Of a DNA stretch of 64,000 nt, positions 1 through 13,110 are shown in pieces (the first letter of the stretch is position 1; every line of letters starts with the position of its first letter). Source of the DNA: Spirometra erinaceieuropaei (lineage: Eukaryota > Platyhelminthes > Cestoda > Diphyllobothriidea > Diphyllobothriidae). The translations under genes were made by a program, and so were the position numbers. The stretch spans positions 1,097,806-1,161,805 of the forward strand of contig CACRXP010000139.1 of NCBI GenBank assembly GCA_902702965.1, given 5' to 3'. The notes under the pieces were generated by a model that saw only the letters and a program-made list of their open reading frames with translations, was not told where the DNA came from and did not search any database.

Positions 1-1140
1 AGGCCTCTTGGTATTAAAGGAGCCCTGACGTGGAATGACTGCGATTTTACTTCCCAAACTATCACGGTGACTTGTGATATGGTGTGTTGCCGTCATCAAA
101 CAGCTCTCAATCGCTTACCTGTCTTTCCAGCTTGCACAATTTTTATTTAAATTGAGATTTAAAAGTCATGAAAGCCTCAGTAAGCTAGTTCATGGTTTGC
201 TCACTGTCGAGCTCCTGCATCTACTTCAAAAAAGTGCGAGGGAATTCAAAATCAAAATCTGTACTGATAATTTTTAGTCAACCGGGTATATCGACTATAC
301 TTGATTCCTATCCTGGGAACAGATAGCCCAACGCTTTTTGGTGTACAGAGTGCGTTTCAAGGCCACTTTACATCTGAATCCTTTCAAATTTTGGAATGAG
401 TCATTACGATCACTCCAGATTTATGTCATAAATGTAAATGTCTTGAGTGCAGTCCAAATACCCATCCATTTCCTCTTAGCTATTTGTAATAAATAAGAAA
501 AACTACATGATTTATCCGGGAAATGTAAAACGATATAAACAGCTTCAGTAAAAATGTTTTCCAGACAGAGCTTGCATTTAGGGTCAACTGCTTGGAAAAT
601 CGCTTATTTTTAAAAATTCACTTGTTATTTTGTAATTTTGCCTACATGAAAAAACTGTAGACTCAGTCGATGCTCACGCAGACTACTAGTAGAAAAACAA
701 GCCGTTGGGTATCGACTGGATGAGGGTGCGCGTTTTTTGCCTCGCCAGCGCTCGCAGTGGCATCAAAGGTACAGTTTGTTCTCATGAACTCCATCCTTCA
801 CACTTGCGGCGACAGCAGAGATGAAGTCTGTTTCGTTACCCAATGGATTAAAAGCCAGTACAAAATTAGTTTAATGTTTGACAGAGCATTTGGCGATTTT
901 GGTGTGATCTTTTGGAGTCTACTGAGGACATGCAAACAGAGTGATGCAGATTTATTCGCTTAGGCTGGCAGTTGCAATGTTTGAAATCCGATTGGACAAT
1001 GCCCTAGATGATGGCAAGTGGAACTCCCCAACAGTATCCCTGCAAGTAGATCTAAACACCTCCGACTCACGGACTGTTGTCTGAATAAAAAAATATTGGC
1101 CAGACACCGGAGTATGGACCACATTTACCTCAGGTGGTCT

Positions 1141-1210
1141 CACCCTAAATTTCAGGATCGTTAGAGTTAGGGTCAGCATTAGATTTAGGCCTATGGTTGG
1201 ATAGGGGTAG
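1141..1210 (+). repeat. Degenerate TTAGGG-like repeat patch
   Basis: Within 70 bases there are several TTAGGG-related hexamers: TTAGAG followed by TTAGGG at 1161-1172, TTAGAT followed by TTAGGC at about 1181-1191, and a TAGGGG-containing stretch just after 1200. TTAGGG is the telomere repeat of most animals, flatworms included. The copies are imperfect and embedded in unique sequence, so this is either an old interstitial telomere-like patch or part of a degenerate mobile repeat. The evidence is weak because the motif is short. Confidence 0.3.
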
Positions 1211-4200
1211 TCAGCCGTTCTAGGCGACCTGCACACCATTTGCGTGGGTGTGAGAAGGCAGACTGAGATAGCCGCTGATTTGAGCCCTGAGTACATCTCA
1301 CCACCCAGTACGTCAGCCTAATTTTAACCCATCATGACTGAGTTAATGACATACAACTGTATAAAACACTTATAAATCACTACAGACACTTTGAGAACTG
1401 TAAAGATATTAAGACTTCCAGTTAGTATAATATTCTCGGGGTTCTGATACTCTCCTGACAAATTCTAAGGTAACTAACAACAAAAGAATGCCTTCAACCA
1501 TTTGTCCACCAGTCTTCAAAGAGACATATGATGCATGTATTTGGCTAGGTGATTTGATAAAAGTGCGGTTACTTGGTCCTCACGGATTTTTCACGAGACG
1601 GTATAGCTGAGGATATCTGTATGTGTAACCATACAATTCAATTATGAGAAAAATGCATTTGCGCCATTTATGCGAGAAGAGCGAGCTAGGGAGCCTCTGA
1701 GTTCCACATTATGCAAAAACATAAATAATCTTCAAAAATTTCCCATGCTTGTTTTCAGTTGGTTCAGATACTACAATAATGAATAAAGCGATTCCGGAGA
1801 CAGTGAAAGTGAATATTGCGTACAGATGATTACGCTGATTTACCCACTGGTTCAGTTTAACTCATCTTTATCCATCCACTATCAAGAGGAAAATTGGAAG
1901 GTAAATTCTAAGCAGAAATATGACTCTTGTTTTGGAACGTTAAAAGATACTCTGAATTCTAAAGTAATAATGCTAATGCTTCCCCATCCAGAAGGAAACG
2001 ACTTGAAAATTGATGTGCCTTTTAGCCCTAGGATGGCCAGTCGGATCAGAGTAATGTCCAGCAGGGTTAATAACCCAACGAACTGCGTTTAGAGCGCTGT
2101 TGACGCATTCAGCCTTAGCATCCGTTGAGACGTACCCTCCTTCCACAGATCGCTTCACTAATCTGCACGAAAAACGAGTTAGGTTCATTTGCAGTCTACG
2201 GAAAATAGCAACCACAGACTGCAGAGTAGCGATCACCTACTGGATTCGTATAGAGCAGCCCCAACTCCAACGTCGCTGGAAAACTGTGAAGCTAACGTTT
2301 TGTTGGACGAATCGGCCCCCTTTTTCTACCCCTCGTTCTACGTTCTTTTTTCCTCCTCAAATAAACCTTAGTGTAGTACGCGACTTATCGTGTGACTGAA
2401 GGTTGCTTCTCGATAATGAATGCCTAGAAAGACGGCCCTAACGGTCCACAGACCAGACAGAGTGCTGCAGTCCTCGACGTTCCGTCCCAGGCAGCCCATA
2501 AGGACACGAGTGAGCTCTCTGTCACAGAACCTCCTTCGAAGTCGGACGTTACACACAAACCAAAAGCCGCATAAAGAGCGCTGGGGGACCTTTTGAGGAG
2601 CAGAACCCCTCGCAGCTGTGTCACACAGTGATAGAATGTTGGTAAAACACGTTTCTGGGCCCTTAGTTAGTATCTATATCGGGAGTACGGTATAGTATCT
2701 TTAGTATAAATACAATTTATAGGTAGAATACCGACTCATTTTTTTTCTGTCTCTTTTAAGTCCAAAAAAATTTCTTTAGGATATTTTCCACCACTGCTCG
2801 GTTAGATCTTATGATATTACAGTTGGTTCAAAATATCAAATAACGGTCTTCCAGAGAAAATGTTTCGGAGTTAACCTTCTACTCTTAAGGATTTGGCATT
2901 AAAAGGGAACACCAACACTGCTTTCAGGAAAAGTGTCTTGGAAAAGTTAGATTAATCGACAGTGACAAGCAACCTGCCATCTTATCTGATAAAGCATGCG
3001 AAAGTAACGAAATGTCATCGGGTTATCAGCTGAACATAAGGGAAAAAGGGTTAACTCTAATTAAGTGCGTATTGTGTACTTCAGCCGTTCACACGAGTAA
3101 GACTATCACTTTAATATATGAACAACAGACGAAACGCTCCCAAGGACCAATGGGGTAGATGCAAAAAGTATAAGCCCAGATCCAGACAAAAAGTCATACA
3201 TGGGGTATTTTACAAGTTTCAAGGCAAACCAAACAGATTTTCGGGACTCTTTGAAGCATTTCGAACTGTCCCCAGAGCATTCGACTACCTCTTAACTATG
3301 TGTAAACTCCTAGATACAATCAGAGGTTTTTGATTGTTTACCTAGTTTATCGTGAAAACAGAAGTGTATAACTGTAGATTTTCACTCTGATGATTCAACA
3401 TATATATATGTTTTTAAAGAATTTCTACCTACACCTGGTTGAATTTGTATCAGGTTACTCGAGTCTAAGGTTTTACTAATTGTTAGGAAAGCATTTGCTG
3501 CATTTTAGTTCGACGTCCCTCGCTTAGTAAGCATTAACAAGCTTATGAAGGTGTCAAGCTGTCTGTTGCAATTTATTTTAGATAGATACTTGTAAAAATA
3601 TTGATATATATGAATAAGGGTCCTTCCACGAGTCCTTTGAGAAGGCTGTCAATCGAATGGCTTCCTTTTGCTACCAGGGTAACAGAAAACTTAAAGAATT
3701 CAGTGCATTATTTTAAGCAATTCGACGTTGAACTGGACGCTATTTCTAAGCCTACCCTTTTTCTGCTGCTTAAATTAATATAAACCTTTCCACTAATAAC
3801 TAAGAAGTAGCCAACTGTAAATAAACTCATTCGCAAAAATGAATTTCTATAGAAACCTTGCTACCAAATGCTGTTTCCTTTGATGGCTTTCCATTTAATT
3901 TTATTTGACAGCAGTAGGCCTACGGCATTCGCTTAGGAATACTTTTCGGAGAAACTCAGATTTATTTTGGGACAAGCAAAAATGTATAACCTTTTTATCC
4001 TTCTACTTGCAAATTTTGCGCCATCGTCCTAGGATCTCTCACAGCTGAGGCCACATGATATAAAATGTAAAGCGAATGTGCAAAACGATGGCTGATTACA
4101 TTTTCTGGAATGGACAATACCATCCAGGGGTTTTCGGAAAAATATGACAAATCACCTTCTGCCCATCATTATTTTATTGCTTTGTATGCGATTGGTACAT

Positions 4201-4774
4201 TTTAAAAACACAATCAAAATACTCTGCAGCAAGGACATTTTCAAAAATGATGCTGAGTATTAATAATTCGTGGGCCCGGACACTTTGTACTCTTGGGCCA
4301 AACACTCCTTTCCTCTGATGCAAAAAGTCCAGTTTATAGGAACATTCAGTCAGTAAACGATCCTATGAAATGCTATCCGAAACTATGTAAAGGGTTTTCG
4401 GTGAGAAAAGATTACGTATGTGTGATTGTAGCATTGAATAATCTGCAAAATCAAGTTAAATATTCAGGGCATGAAAAGATATAAGCATTGTAATGAATGA
4501 CTTTTCGGCTACCTGCAAAATTTGCGATCCATATAAAGTAACCACTCAAGATATTCTTATTTTTTATTGAATTTTGATGGTCTTACATGTAGTTTATTTT
4601 ATTTTTAAGTGAGCATAAACAAAACAACAGTTTAAATTCATTAACCAACCAATTACGTCTTTTCCTGACTTCATACCCGGAGAAAGAGTAAAAATTCCTT
4701 TAAAAAATTATATTTACGACCTTTTTTGAGATCGCGTTAGACAAACATCTTTAACGTGGCAGCAGTCCGCATCC

Positions 4775-4835
4775 TGATGTTCCTTATGAAATATGCAGCC
4801 CTGTTGGCATTTTTTAAAAACTATTTTCAGCCATA
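4775..4835 (+). repeat. Dispersed repeat fragment, copy 1
   Basis: A 25-base core at 4775-4799 matches 48078-48102 with two mismatches in the same orientation. Weaker similarity continues for roughly another 35 bases through matching CATTT and AGCC blocks. The copies lie 43 kb apart, one in the downstream flank and one in an intron, which points to an old dispersed repeat family. The family is not recognised. Confidence 0.45.
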
Positions 4836-5009
4836 TATCTTGTCATCGTGATAGATTTGTAAAATTCATGAATTCTTCCACGGAACGTATGCAGTTTTTA
4901 GATGAAAAAACTTAGACGAAAATACAGCCGTGTTGGGACATCAAATTATCTGGAAACTCGAAGATGTTTAAAGACATCAATGTGTCTTTTATGTGAGTGG
5001 AAAACGTAC

Positions 5010-5196
5010 ATGCAAGATTTTCACTAAATGAGTACAAGAACGATATTTCTGTTTAAGTATTCTCCAAAGTATATTGGACTTCATAAGAACATCGAGCAGC
5101 AGTAGGAAAAGGGTATAATATAATGGCATTCACTTTAACAGCGTGCGGTCAAAAAGGAGTGCACCTATCAGCTAACGTCCCGATGCATCCGAAATA
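5010..5196 (+). repeat. ~187 bp dispersed repeat, copy 1
   Basis: This block is nearly collinear with 24988-25173. Both begin with ATGCAAGATTTT, share the runs GATATTTCTGTTTAAGTATT and GTGCGGTCAAAAAGGAGTGC, and end at ATGCATCCGAAATA. By eye the copies agree at roughly nine bases in ten over the full length and differ by substitutions and a single-base gap. The sequence flanking both ends differs, so these are discrete copies. It has no open frame, no tRNA-like boxes and no obvious terminal repeats. A short nonautonomous element or a 3' fragment of a larger transposon would fit. Confidence 0.8.
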
Positions 5197-5587
5197 TCTC
5201 AGAATTATTACGCCTGGTTTTGATCCCATCTAAATAATGTTTCCTAATTAAAAACGCGTTTTTTATTATTGGTTTTTGTTTTGCGAGACCCGTCACTAAA
5301 GGCAAAGATGGGAAATAGTATTGTAGACGGATAGCGATTGCCATGAAAACGTCAGAATCAACATTTAACTACGATCCTCCGCCTTACATTCAGTCCACAA
5401 ACTCAGACCGGAACACTATTTATCGCAATTAGGCGTCTTTAGACAGTCTTCGTCGAATAACTAGAGAAAATATTCAACGTTTCGACCTAAATGGACCCTC
5501 ATGATGGTATTTGCAAAGTAAAATGCATGGTAGGGTACGCCTTTTTATTTTGTCTTAATAGGAAACCTCTCATTGAATAATTACACT

Positions 5588-5668
5588 AAGTTAAATGGCA
5601 TGTGTAAACTTAAAGCATTGGCTACACTCAGGTCTTATCCTTGCTGTCATGTGTTCAAATCCCGCAGA
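5588..5668 (+). repeat. tRNA-derived SINE relic
   Basis: The block TTAAAGCATTGGCT near 5610-5623 and the B-box-like TGTTCAAATCCCG at about 5652-5664 match the layout of the clearer SINE heads at 32.4-32.6 kb. Those carry (T)AAAGCGTTGGCT followed by GGGTTTGAATCCC at the same spacing. The A box is degraded. It is a family member by order and spacing of conserved blocks and is too diverged to be a functional tRNA gene. Confidence 0.5.
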
Positions 5669-8600
5669 TATAGCTAATTTTTTTCGTATGCGATTCAAAA
5701 CGAATTGTTCAAATTCCGCCAAAACACCTACAAAACTCGGAGTGTAAATTATATCAAAAACCTTCGGCAAAATGACGCAATTTATTTCTCGCTAAGCTCC
5801 TGGAGGTGTTTTTGGGTCACGCCATTTCGAGATTTAGGAACAGTAAGGGCGTCACCGTTTTTTAACAAAAATAGCAAAATATAGAGCATTCGAACCCTTT
5901 AACCATCATCATTGAAATAAACTAGCATAACAGATACAATGTAAAATCAAACCGTGGTTGATCTTAGCCGGGTTGTGCATGTGTTATGACTTCTTGAAAT
6001 ACACCTCAAAGCATTCACCAATTTTTAAAACAGACACGCTCTCCCCCCAGTAAATCGCGTTCTAGGACATCAGAACTTTTGTTTTATTACACACAAAAAT
6101 AATATTCTGCTGGAGTAGGCGTGTGATGACTTAAATAGTTAAGGTGTCATGTAGCACGTAAATCCTATGTAACGTGTGCGCCCGTAAAATAGGGAAACGC
6201 TTTTCAGAATGAAAAAACGTCCGGCCATCCGAACAATTCCCAACGGCCGATTCAAATACTGTGCAAGCTTTTCTGTTCATAGGAGACATCGCACATTGTG
6301 GCCAGTGAAAACTCTTTGCTTAGCATCTTGTCTGCTTTCAAAGGTGTTTGCGTTGCTCATTATTTCACCAACCAATTTGTCCCTTAGAATTAAATTGTTT
6401 CTTCCCTTGTATTTTTAACCTACCATTTATTTTAACTATCTGTTCGTAACTGTTGTTTTGCCAATCCTGGTTACAGAAATTTTTAGTCATCTTTTTAATT
6501 TCAAACGAGATGTTGTAATGTTATGATTATCCATAGAACACTTGGTTTAGGACGTTTTCACTAAATGATAAGGTATTTGCTGCAATCTGAAAAAAATTTT
6601 TTTTTAAAAACGTTTCTGTAGAAAATAGCATGGCAGGAAACTGGATAGGTTCGCACAAGAAAACATTTGTTAACAAATCTCCTGATATATCACCGGACTT
6701 TAAGATTCCTCAAGTGATTTAGCGGAGAGCGGACATAATATTTTAATTCAAGAATGAAGAACGTTGATAAGTTATTAGGAGACACTTGACACATTCACAA
6801 AGGGAGGGATGCGGTTAGTGAACGAGACTGAAATTGACTGTACGAATATACCAATGCCGCAAAGTCTTTAATTAAAGTTGAAAAAATTTAGACAAGTCCC
6901 TCTTTGTCCAGCTTGCTTCCAAAGACCGAGGCTTTGCTGCTTAATGAACAGCTATGAAAAAGAGAACATCGAATTATAAATCAAAACTATCAATTAATGG
7001 TAAATTCGAAGATTTCATTTAGGATTTTCCAGTTCCATAAGTATAACTGGCAATTGTTCTGGTTGCCCAGTGTATTTTTTCAAATAAACTAGGCTTATAA
7101 TCTTACCAGAACTATAAATTATAGAGTTAACTGTAGACGGATCCTACTCGCAATTGAGGTCCAACCACTTAAAACAGACAATTCTACTTTGAATGAATTA
7201 AACCATATAGATAGTATTGTGAGTTTTCCTTGACCAATCATCGTTTCCGTTTATTTAATTTAGCTAAGTTTCTGCGCCCAAAACTTAAAGAAATTCTAAC
7301 GATAGTCTACAGACCCAACCGTCAAGGTCCTTTTACTTTTAGGCAGATATGTGTCTGTTTAACTAGTACTCTCAAGTTTTTAGGGCAAATATGTATTCTG
7401 TACATGACGTTGTCGGTGAACTCTTTATGATATTCTGTATATGAGAATAGATCTGAAATTTGCAGAGGTTCCTGATGAAGTCAGGAAATGTAATTGTGTA
7501 GAAAAAAAAGACGGAAGAATGAAAGGCAGACGTTTTACATGGCCCAATGATGAATTACACTCTAGTTTTTCAATGGCCCATTAAGGATGCTTGGGCCACC
7601 AAACTAAATAAATTTCTTTTTGTCAAGAGTATTTTTTTACTAGAAACACTGTCCAGTAATCAGTAACAAATGAATCTTTTGCTACCATTACTTCGCATAT
7701 AGTAAGCTTTTCACATATAACAGGTTGCATAAACCGTAGCAACAATAACAGATGTTCAGGGTTCATGCCCTGACACCTTTAGGCGTATAAAAATCCTTTT
7801 AACTGAGTAAGCTAAGAGCTCTTTCTATTTATGCAAACTATGTCGAACTGTTGTGCAAAACGGACACAAAAACGTGACAAATGATTTATTTTTACGTTTT
7901 GCTTCTGTCCGATTTCTGGTTGGTATTTGATATTTACCCTTCTGTTTACTTCTACGTTCCCAAGTGGTCATTGGATCAGCAAAATGTGTTGCGATGAAAC
8001 AGACTGACATGACAGGAAAAAACGTGCCGTCAGGCAAGAAGTCAAATGTATCCTGTGCCATAATAGACGTGTCTGGCGACATTTTGCGCTATAAAGAAGC
8101 ATGTTGAATGTTTATCTGTGACTTTAACTGCACTATACCGCAATGCGTTTTAAAAAAAGTCCTTTTCTACCTATCCCTTCCACAATTTTGGATGGACAGT
8201 GTTTTAATCCGCAGTAAATTAGTTTTTCTTCCGAACTCTAAAAATATCTAGACGCAATATATTGTAGTTATAGTAAGTCTCTGTTGTGGGAAAAATAGTT
8301 TAGTCGTAGATCTTGAATGCCAGTATTGAGTCAGAGGAAGACTTGGGATGCATAGTCTCGGAGGCCGCGATGAAAAGTCTAAACAGTAACTTAGTCATCC
8401 TCTGAGCTGCAAAAAGAGAATGATAAATCGATACAGACATCTGAAGAGCACTAGAAGACCAGTTCGGCGAAACTGACAACATGAAGTATCAAAGGCCGCA
8501 GCGTTCGCGCCAGACTCTCTCAAGGTCTCTTGTTCTGTATGAATTCCTAATGCCTGGCTTGCGCTCTAACAAATACTGCTCCTTTAAAAATAAGGACTAC

Positions 8601-11600
8601 ATGGAATTTTGAACACGTTTAAATTAACATAGGCTATTTTGATATTTGCTAAGAACAAAAAACCGATTGAACGGACAGAAGGACCCTTTGCAGATGATCG
8701 TTGTCAAGAAACTGCAAGCACCTAGTCGAAGTATTGTTTTAGCTTGAAAATATTCGCCAGTCCAATCGTCTTCTGTGTAACATTAATTATTCTGACAAAG
8801 GAATTTGAGTGTTTAGTTCAGTAAGGGCATCTATCCGTTAATAACGTAATTTGGGAGTGTGAATACAGTGAGTAGTTGGCACGGATGCCGCATGGAGGCC
8901 TTCTGAGACGGAGTAGTGGGGGTTTCAATGATATCAAGACTAAGTATTGCAGCGCCGTTGAGTAGAAAGCCGGCGTCCCTTAGATCCCACGAAACGCCCG
9001 ATCATATCCTATCCGGCTAGTACTAGTCAGCTGTGTCTAAATAAAGCCAGGAGTGTTCCATTTGGCTCGAAAATTATCATCAGTGTACGAACTGGACTAA
9101 CTTGTCCCACGTGGAACGCGCACGACAAATGCAAACAGATGTGCATGGAAATGGATGTTAGTATTTATGATAGGATTTAATGTTTAGTTTCACTCTGGAT
9201 AGCAGAAATCGCTTAGCAAGGGCTGTGGGTTGCGACCGTCTTGAAAGTTCGCTGAATACGTCTGCTTCACACGGTACATTAAAATGCACGTTTTTTACCC
9301 CTCTAATTCTACAAGCATATCGCAGGCTACAAAATATTTTCCAAGAGGATCCTATGGAGCATTCGCTTTTCTCAAGAGGGACTATGCGGAGAAGGTTGAA
9401 CCTGTTGGTCGTACGTCCGAAGCGCACCATTACACTGTATTTTAGTGTACCTAGCGTATTTCACCTGGTCATTTAAAGTATAGTACTAGTCATTTGCCAA
9501 CCAAGTTCAAACATCAAAAATCAATGCCTTTGCCCTTGATGGAATATTTGATATTTGTATAGCCATAATAGTCTGATGAAGAATTACCGGAAAGCGATTT
9601 TTTGTTATTACAAGTCCACATGATCAAACGTTGGCTCTCGTCTATGTCCATATAACTGAAAACCGGATTAAATATAAATCCATGGGCCTTTCGTTAATTT
9701 TTTTTAAATTACCGCAGTGAGATGTACTGGTTCACCGACAGTCCTTGGTTACGAACATAGAGCCAGGCAAAGTTCAGCGACGGAAAGTGTGAGAAACGGC
9801 GATCTTTCATGCGGCCTTGGAGGTTTTCCCACTGCAAGAACTTCACTCGCATTTTAGTTGTGTCATTATTTGTGAACAACGTACGGCAGATATTTTATAA
9901 AGATCATATAAAATTAAGGGAACGCAAGCAGTAGAACTGAGTAAATAAAACGATGCGTGGACCTCGATTAAGATATGGCGAAATTCATGGATAACATGGA
10001 CGCAACCCAAACGATCGCTAGTTACACATTTTAATACATGGGTTTACAGCACCAAACTGATATGACAGATGTCAAACAGTTCTGAAAATAAGTTGAAATA
10101 AATGAGGTTAAGATCTTTGTCATTATTTGTTTTAGAAAAATAAGTCGGAAAATTTATCGGCACATTCCTTTGGTCTTAAACAGTATTTCTTTCGGAAACA
10201 TTGACTTATAGTTAATTCTATTAACGTAACCTGTCTTCACCCTATAAGAAATTGTTTAGCAAGGTCCCCACTTACGAAAAAAGACCAAATAATTAAAGTT
10301 CAATTGCCAAAGGAAGCCAATAACGAACTTAATGATAAATATGCTTAGTAAACACAGCGCAAAGCCTTAACCTGACATCGAAATTTACGCCTTATATATT
10401 ATCCGACTGTAACTTTATTCCGAATCCTACAGTTTGTACCCAGCAATAACCCTCCGAAATCGAGAATATTTCAAGAGGAAGATAAGAATAAGTGCATCTC
10501 AGTAAATCACTTAAAATTTTGACTTAATGCACACAAGCTGCAAATAAGCATTCGATATTCTCTGCTGTACAAGAAAACATGGAAGTTGGAGGACATTGAA
10601 GTGCGTGCATGAAAATATAAAGGTTCGACTTATTACACTTTAGAAAATAACCCTGTAACAAATGACGTCGTGCAAATATTCTACGCAAATTACCCGTTTC
10701 CCCATCTGTTTAATTATAGGCTCATAAAACTCCAAATCCTGAAACCTATTTCTTAGGTCAGTCTTTTGTTTTGTCCACTATATTCAGGAACAACCGCAGA
10801 TGGTCTTATTACTTTGGATCAGTTCAGACTACTGGAATATGTCATTACTCTAGAAAACAAGACGATTTATTTCGTTTTTTTGAAATTTACCAGCATTTGT
10901 TGTCTTCTTCTATCTTCTCTGTAAAAATCCCTTTGTTCTACAGTAGACACCATGTCCTGCATTCAGCCCATCGCGTTAAGTAGTCAGAAGTAACAATTTA
11001 CTTTTAATTTGGCGTCGCGAAAACAATACGGACTCAGGCGTTTTGGCATTTACAGATTACTTTCTGTGCGAGCGGATGAAACCTCAATTCGGGGCAATTC
11101 GGAGCAAATTCTGTTCTGAGCCGTATATTAACCGCGTTTCTGATAGTCCGATACAAAGGCCCTACAAACTTTGTGTTTAATCATTATAACCTAGCAGGTT
11201 CAATGTTCCGCACCTACACAAACATCCTTTTGAAATTAAGAACATGACAGACTCCTCTACCCTCCTGAATTACGAATCGAACTCATCAAAATATGTGAAC
11301 AAAACGTCTCAAGGTATGACAAACGTCCTCTGGACTTCAAATGGAAGCAAGTTACCATTCACGGGAGGTTTTATTTTACTCGAGAAATATGAAGTTTTAC
11401 GCTGGCACAAGCAAACATCAGTCTATAGGAAACAATGGATTTGCGCAACAAAAGGGATTAGGGTGTCTGTAGATATTGATTAGAAACAAAACAGGAATAG
11501 CCATCTCAATGTCCTCATTCACTTTTAATGACAATTTCGATCAAGGCTATTCGAGGTAGGGATGGACAGATAGTCGTCGCGTTTGAGAATTTATTTCCCT

Positions 11601-12765
11601 CCTCAACATAAGTACTTAACTGCACATTTGTTCTTTGTTTCCAGTGTTTTTTCCATCTTAAGTTTTTTTTAAATATTAACCATTCTTACATATCTTAAGT
11701 CATTTCATACGATATTCAAAAGACTCCTCTTATTCACTCTGCCCAGTCACTTCGTCTTGCCCAACGTTTTGCAAATTTACAACAGGACACGGTCTAGAGA
11801 GAGAAACTTGATATGAATTTACGAGTTTCATGGAAAGCAGCCATGTGTTTTTCGAAAAAGTAACACAGATAATGAACACTGGTAATTGTAGTTTCTGAAG
11901 AACTTGACCTGTCAATAAATAGAAAAGCTCTATCTCTCAGGAAACACAGATATGGTTTCCACACGGATATTGTGGAAATATTGCGCTCCCAAAATGTGCC
12001 CATACGTGATCTTGGTAAAAATGAGCTGTTGTGGTATATGCAATAATCAGTATGAATGATCACAGTTATACTTCAAGACTGCCGATCTAGGACTTGCATG
12101 TATTAAAAACACTGACTAGGAGCAAATCAGGTGCTGCGGGTAAATGAATGAAAACGATATGATAATATTTTGGCTGAGGACGAGCGAAAAAGCAAGTGAT
12201 CAGAGCAAGAGTGAGAAGATAAACAGGACTGGAGAAAGTGTTAAAACGGCTGTCTGTCCTAATATCATACAAAAACAACAGCAGTATCCAAAATGCGAAA
12301 TTGGCTGACGAAACAGCAAAAGGGGTTTATCGAATAAGGCATGTTTCAGTTCATCGGAATACAGTCCACTCAACATGCTCGCAGTAGAAGAAGAGGTTCA
12401 CAGTCAGATGAATGTAAAGGAGAAAAGGAGAGGATGGGCGAAAGTACGCGCATCCCAGGTTCTTGTTGAAAAGAAGACAGAGGCGCGATCTCTGGGACGG
12501 TAGTCTTACTAGCCCGAGCTGTCGAGCTTAAACAGGATTTCATCAGAGGCTGTTGATGTGCAGCAACGTGTGAAAAATTATACAGTAGTACCGTGAGTGT
12601 GGGATGGAGTCTGAGGGCGGGGGGTGCTGCACCCGTAGTCAGGTCTTGTTCGCTCCGCCTGCTCCAGGATGGTCTCATGGCGTGGTGGCCGCATTTGCTC
12701 TTGGGGGCGATGTGAGCCGTGCCACCCACTTGAGTGGGTGGAGCGCGTGATAACACGGAAGTAAG

Positions 12766-13110
12766 TCAATATTGTCTATTGACAGAGTTGGTATTTAACA
12801 CCCACGCCTCCAACAGTACCCTCCCCGTCTGGTTGCCAAGCCGCGCCAGAATCCGCGTGATGGGAAAGTCGAACTCATGGCCTTCCTCCGGCGTGTTAGC
12901 AGCGACTTGAGAGAGTGCGCCACCTATCCGAGCGGCTCGTTTGTGATGGAGTATTCGCGAACTGAGCCGTCGTCCTATTTGGTCAGCATAATGGCAGGGA
13001 TAGTTAGGGCACGAGATTTGATGAGCTACCCCCGCCAGTTCACCTGCGTCTAGCTGATCTTTCATCTCCATGATTCTAGGGCACATCGATGGATGGGGGT
13101 CAATGCACAT
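12766..13110 (-). pseudogene. GIY-YIG endonuclease part of the Penelope-like element
   Basis: This open frame of about 114 codons directly follows the RT and shifts frame relative to it. It has a Cys-containing ISCPNYPC block, a HYADQIGRRLSSRI stretch that matches the Y-V-G-x-T-G-R core of PLE-type GIY-YIG nucleases (here YADQIG, so degraded), then HKRAA, GHEFDF and a final Glu-containing LLEAW block with SVNRQ at the end. In Penelope-like elements this domain cuts target DNA for priming. The GIY half of the motif is poorly preserved. The protein is separated from the RT by a frameshift and is not expected to be made. Confidence 0.8.

Larger units (their letters stand above)
1..12569. other. 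Downstream flank without a recognisable gene
   Basis: This AT-rich stretch lies 3' of the minus-strand KY-like gene. Open frames here are short (mostly under 100 codons), lack recognisable motifs, and are scattered over both strands as expected by chance. The supported contents are listed separately: a TTAGGG-like patch, a short dispersed repeat, a ~187 bp dispersed repeat and a tRNA-SINE relic. A somewhat GC-richer patch at about 2420-2640 may be another old repeat, but I cannot name it. Untranslated exons of a neighbouring gene cannot be excluded by reading alone. Confidence 0.6.
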
